A stretch of 32,706 bases of DNA from Oscillospiraceae bacterium (GTDB lineage: Bacteria > Bacillota > Clostridia > Oscillospirales > Acutalibacteraceae), in NCBI GenBank assembly GCA_015065585.1, contig SVQC01000017.1, forward strand, positions 1 through 32,706, read 5' to 3'. Numbering within the stretch: position 1 is the stretch's first letter; each line of letters starts with the position of its first letter. A program made the translations under genes and the position numbers. A model generated the notes under the pieces. It worked only from the letters and a program-made list of their open reading frames with translations, did no database searches and had not been told where the DNA came from. Shown one piece after another: positions 31,315 through 32,706 of this stretch.

Positions 31315-32706
31315 TTATTTCATGCTGTTTTCATAAGATTCAATCATCTTCTTAAAAGTGTGTCCCGTAGTGCAAACATTGACAATACCGTTATCAGAGG
31401 GCTCATTTTCATCGGTTTTTTCGGCATTTTTAATAGATTTATGGCGTTTTCGTAAGCTTGACAAATGTTTCTCAACCGTCTCTCCCGAGAAAATCTTTAC
31501 CGAAATCTCAACTGTACCTTCTTCAATAGGAGTTACATAAATTTTGTCAATATACCTATTTATGAACGCTGAATCGATAAAGTTTTCACTTGCTTCATTT
31601 TCGGCTTTTTGCAAAATGTTACGTATCTCTTCAATTTTTTGCTTGTATTCAGCTCGTGAATTTATTTCATATTCTATCTCCTGAATAGTAGAGTAAACCT
31701 CAGCAGACTCGTCCGAAATTTGTTTGTTCATCTCAACAAAATCTCGGTCATTGATTTGCCCTGCAATATTGTACTCAAGCAGTTTTGATTTTTTCTTAGC
31801 AAGAAAATCAAGTCGATCTTTAAGCTTTTGCAGTTCACCCGATGAAGTGTCTTTTGCTAATACTTCAGCATACATATTTGTATATTCTTCAATAATCAGC
31901 CTTGCATCATCGGCAGTGTCTTTGAAAACTTCATTAAGAACTTCTTTGATTTCTTCTTCATAAATGGTGAACGAAGGGCAAGAATCAGTGCCATTGTTAA
32001 TTTTGCCACTGCATATCCAACGGGATAAAACATTGCCTTTGCGGTCTTTGCTATCCTTGCGGTAGTAAAGTTTACCACAATGGGTGCAGTACATTTTACC
32101 GGTCAACAGATTGGGGTGGTTGCATAGATTTTGTCTGTTCTTGACATCACGGCTACGCCTTCTAAGAACAGCGTTGGCTTTTTCCCAAAGGTCTTCACTG
32201 ACAATAGCGGGAACGATTTCGCCGGTTTCGTCCTTAAACATAACCCATTCCTCAGGTGGTAAGAACTTTTGCTTTTTGGTAAACATATCTATAATCTTTA
32301 CCTTGTTGCCTACATAATAGCCTTTATACTTTGGGTTTGAAATGGTGTTAGACATTGTGCTATGGCAGATGCGTTTACCGTTATTGTTGCGGTAACCCTT
32401 GTTCCAAAAGATTTCCTCAATCTGCTTCATACTATATTGGTCGGTTGCGTAAAGTTCAAATAACTCACGAACCATTTCTGCCTCTTTTTCATCAATAACT
32501 AATCTTTTGTTGTCTTTGCGGTAGCCGAATATACGGCTGTTACCAAGGACAACATTTTTCTTTATAGCCTCTTGATGACCAAACTTAATACGGCTTGATA
32601 GTTTTCTAAGTTCGTCCTGAGCAATACCTGACATAATAGTTAATCGAAGTTCGCTATCTTCATCAAGGGTATTGATATTATCGTTTTGAAAAAATACGCC
32701 TACACC
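31315..32706 (-). CDS. second large serine recombinase, 5' end outside the window
   Basis: At least 463 residues of a large serine recombinase on the minus strand. The frame remains open to the window edge: the segment GVGVFFQNDNINTLDEDSELRLTIMSG, the end of the resolvase domain, precedes the first in-window methionine codon. The N-terminal ~120 residues with the catalytic serine are therefore outside the window. Visible parts: a Recombinase domain (RIFGYRKDNKRLVIDEKEAEMVRELFELYA, ISNPKYKGYYVG), a zinc ribbon (CTHCGKLYYR...WICSG...CPSF) and a coiled coil of about 100 residues. It differs clearly from the recombinase at 2666, notably in the C-terminal region, so it belongs to a different element. 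No attachment site could be assigned. Confidence 0.9.
   Translation of the reverse strand, partial: GVGVFFQNDNINTLDEDSELRLTIMSGIAQDELRKLSSRIKFGHQEAIKKNVVLGNSRIFGYRKDNKRLVIDEKEAEMVRELFELYATDQYSMKQIEEIFWNKGYRNNNGKRICHSTMSNTISNPKYKGYYVGNKVKIIDMFTKKQKFLPPEEWVMFKDETGEIVPAIVSEDLWEKANAVLRRRSRDVKNRQNLCNHPNLLTGKMYCTHCGKLYYRKDSKDRKGNVLSRWICSGKINNGTDSCPSFTIYEEEIKEVLNEVFKDTADDARLIIEEYTNMYAEVLAKDTSSGELQKLKDRLDFLAKKKSKLLEYNIAGQINDRDFVEMNKQISDESAEVYSTIQEIEYEINSRAEYKQKIEEIRNILQKAENEASENFIDSAFINRYIDKIYVTPIEEGTVEISVKIFSGETVEKHLSSLRKRHKSIKNAEKTDENEPSDNGIVNVCTTGHTFKKMIESYENSMK

Overview
The window is AT-rich DNA from a low-GC, Gram-positive bacterium, most likely a Clostridia member of the Oscillospiraceae/Ruminococcaceae type. 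This rests on a PolC-type replicase gene in a pyrH-frr-uppS-cdsA-dxr-rseP-ispG-polC cluster, a tepA-ftsK/spoIIIE pair, a SpoVAD remnant, strong GGAGG ribosome binding sites and TTGACA/TATAAT promoters. No rRNA, tRNA or CRISPR array was seen.

Region 1 (1 to about 5,995) is the right-hand part of an integrated mobile element. It carries a winged-helix/nuclease-like protein, two tandem RemA-like (DUF370) genes each followed by the same set of RNA hairpins, a 43-residue small ORF, a small accessory protein, a large serine recombinase and a fused HipB-HipA type gene behind a palindromic operator. The element ends inside spoVAD: the sequence resumes at 5,998 with only the last 130 or so codons of that spore gene. 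The rest of spoVAD is predicted to lie left of the window, beyond the other end of the element.

Region 2 (6,403-11,138) is a small carbohydrate locus. A divergent AraC-type regulator faces a YgjV-like membrane protein and a cytoplasmic GH78 alpha-L-rhamnosidase, followed by a GNAT-type protein with its own promoter.

Region 3 (11,140-21,151) is a tight housekeeping operon: UMP kinase, ribosome recycling factor, undecaprenyl-PP synthase, CDP-diglyceride synthase, two MEP-pathway enzymes (Dxr, IspG), the RseP site-2 protease and PolC. It links nucleotide, isoprenoid, envelope lipid and replication functions. The PolC appears to lack the proofreading exonuclease that normally interrupts its PHP domain.

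Region 4 (21,152-31,227) holds a DUF2156-GNAT fusion, an OGG-type DNA glycosylase, two unknown membrane proteins, a DUF624 protein, DegV, the overlapping tepA / ftsK / ComEC-like metallo-beta-lactamase operon, and a DUF378 membrane protein.

Region 5 (31,251 to the end) contains a second large serine recombinase on the minus strand, cut by the window edge. It probably marks one end of another mobile element.
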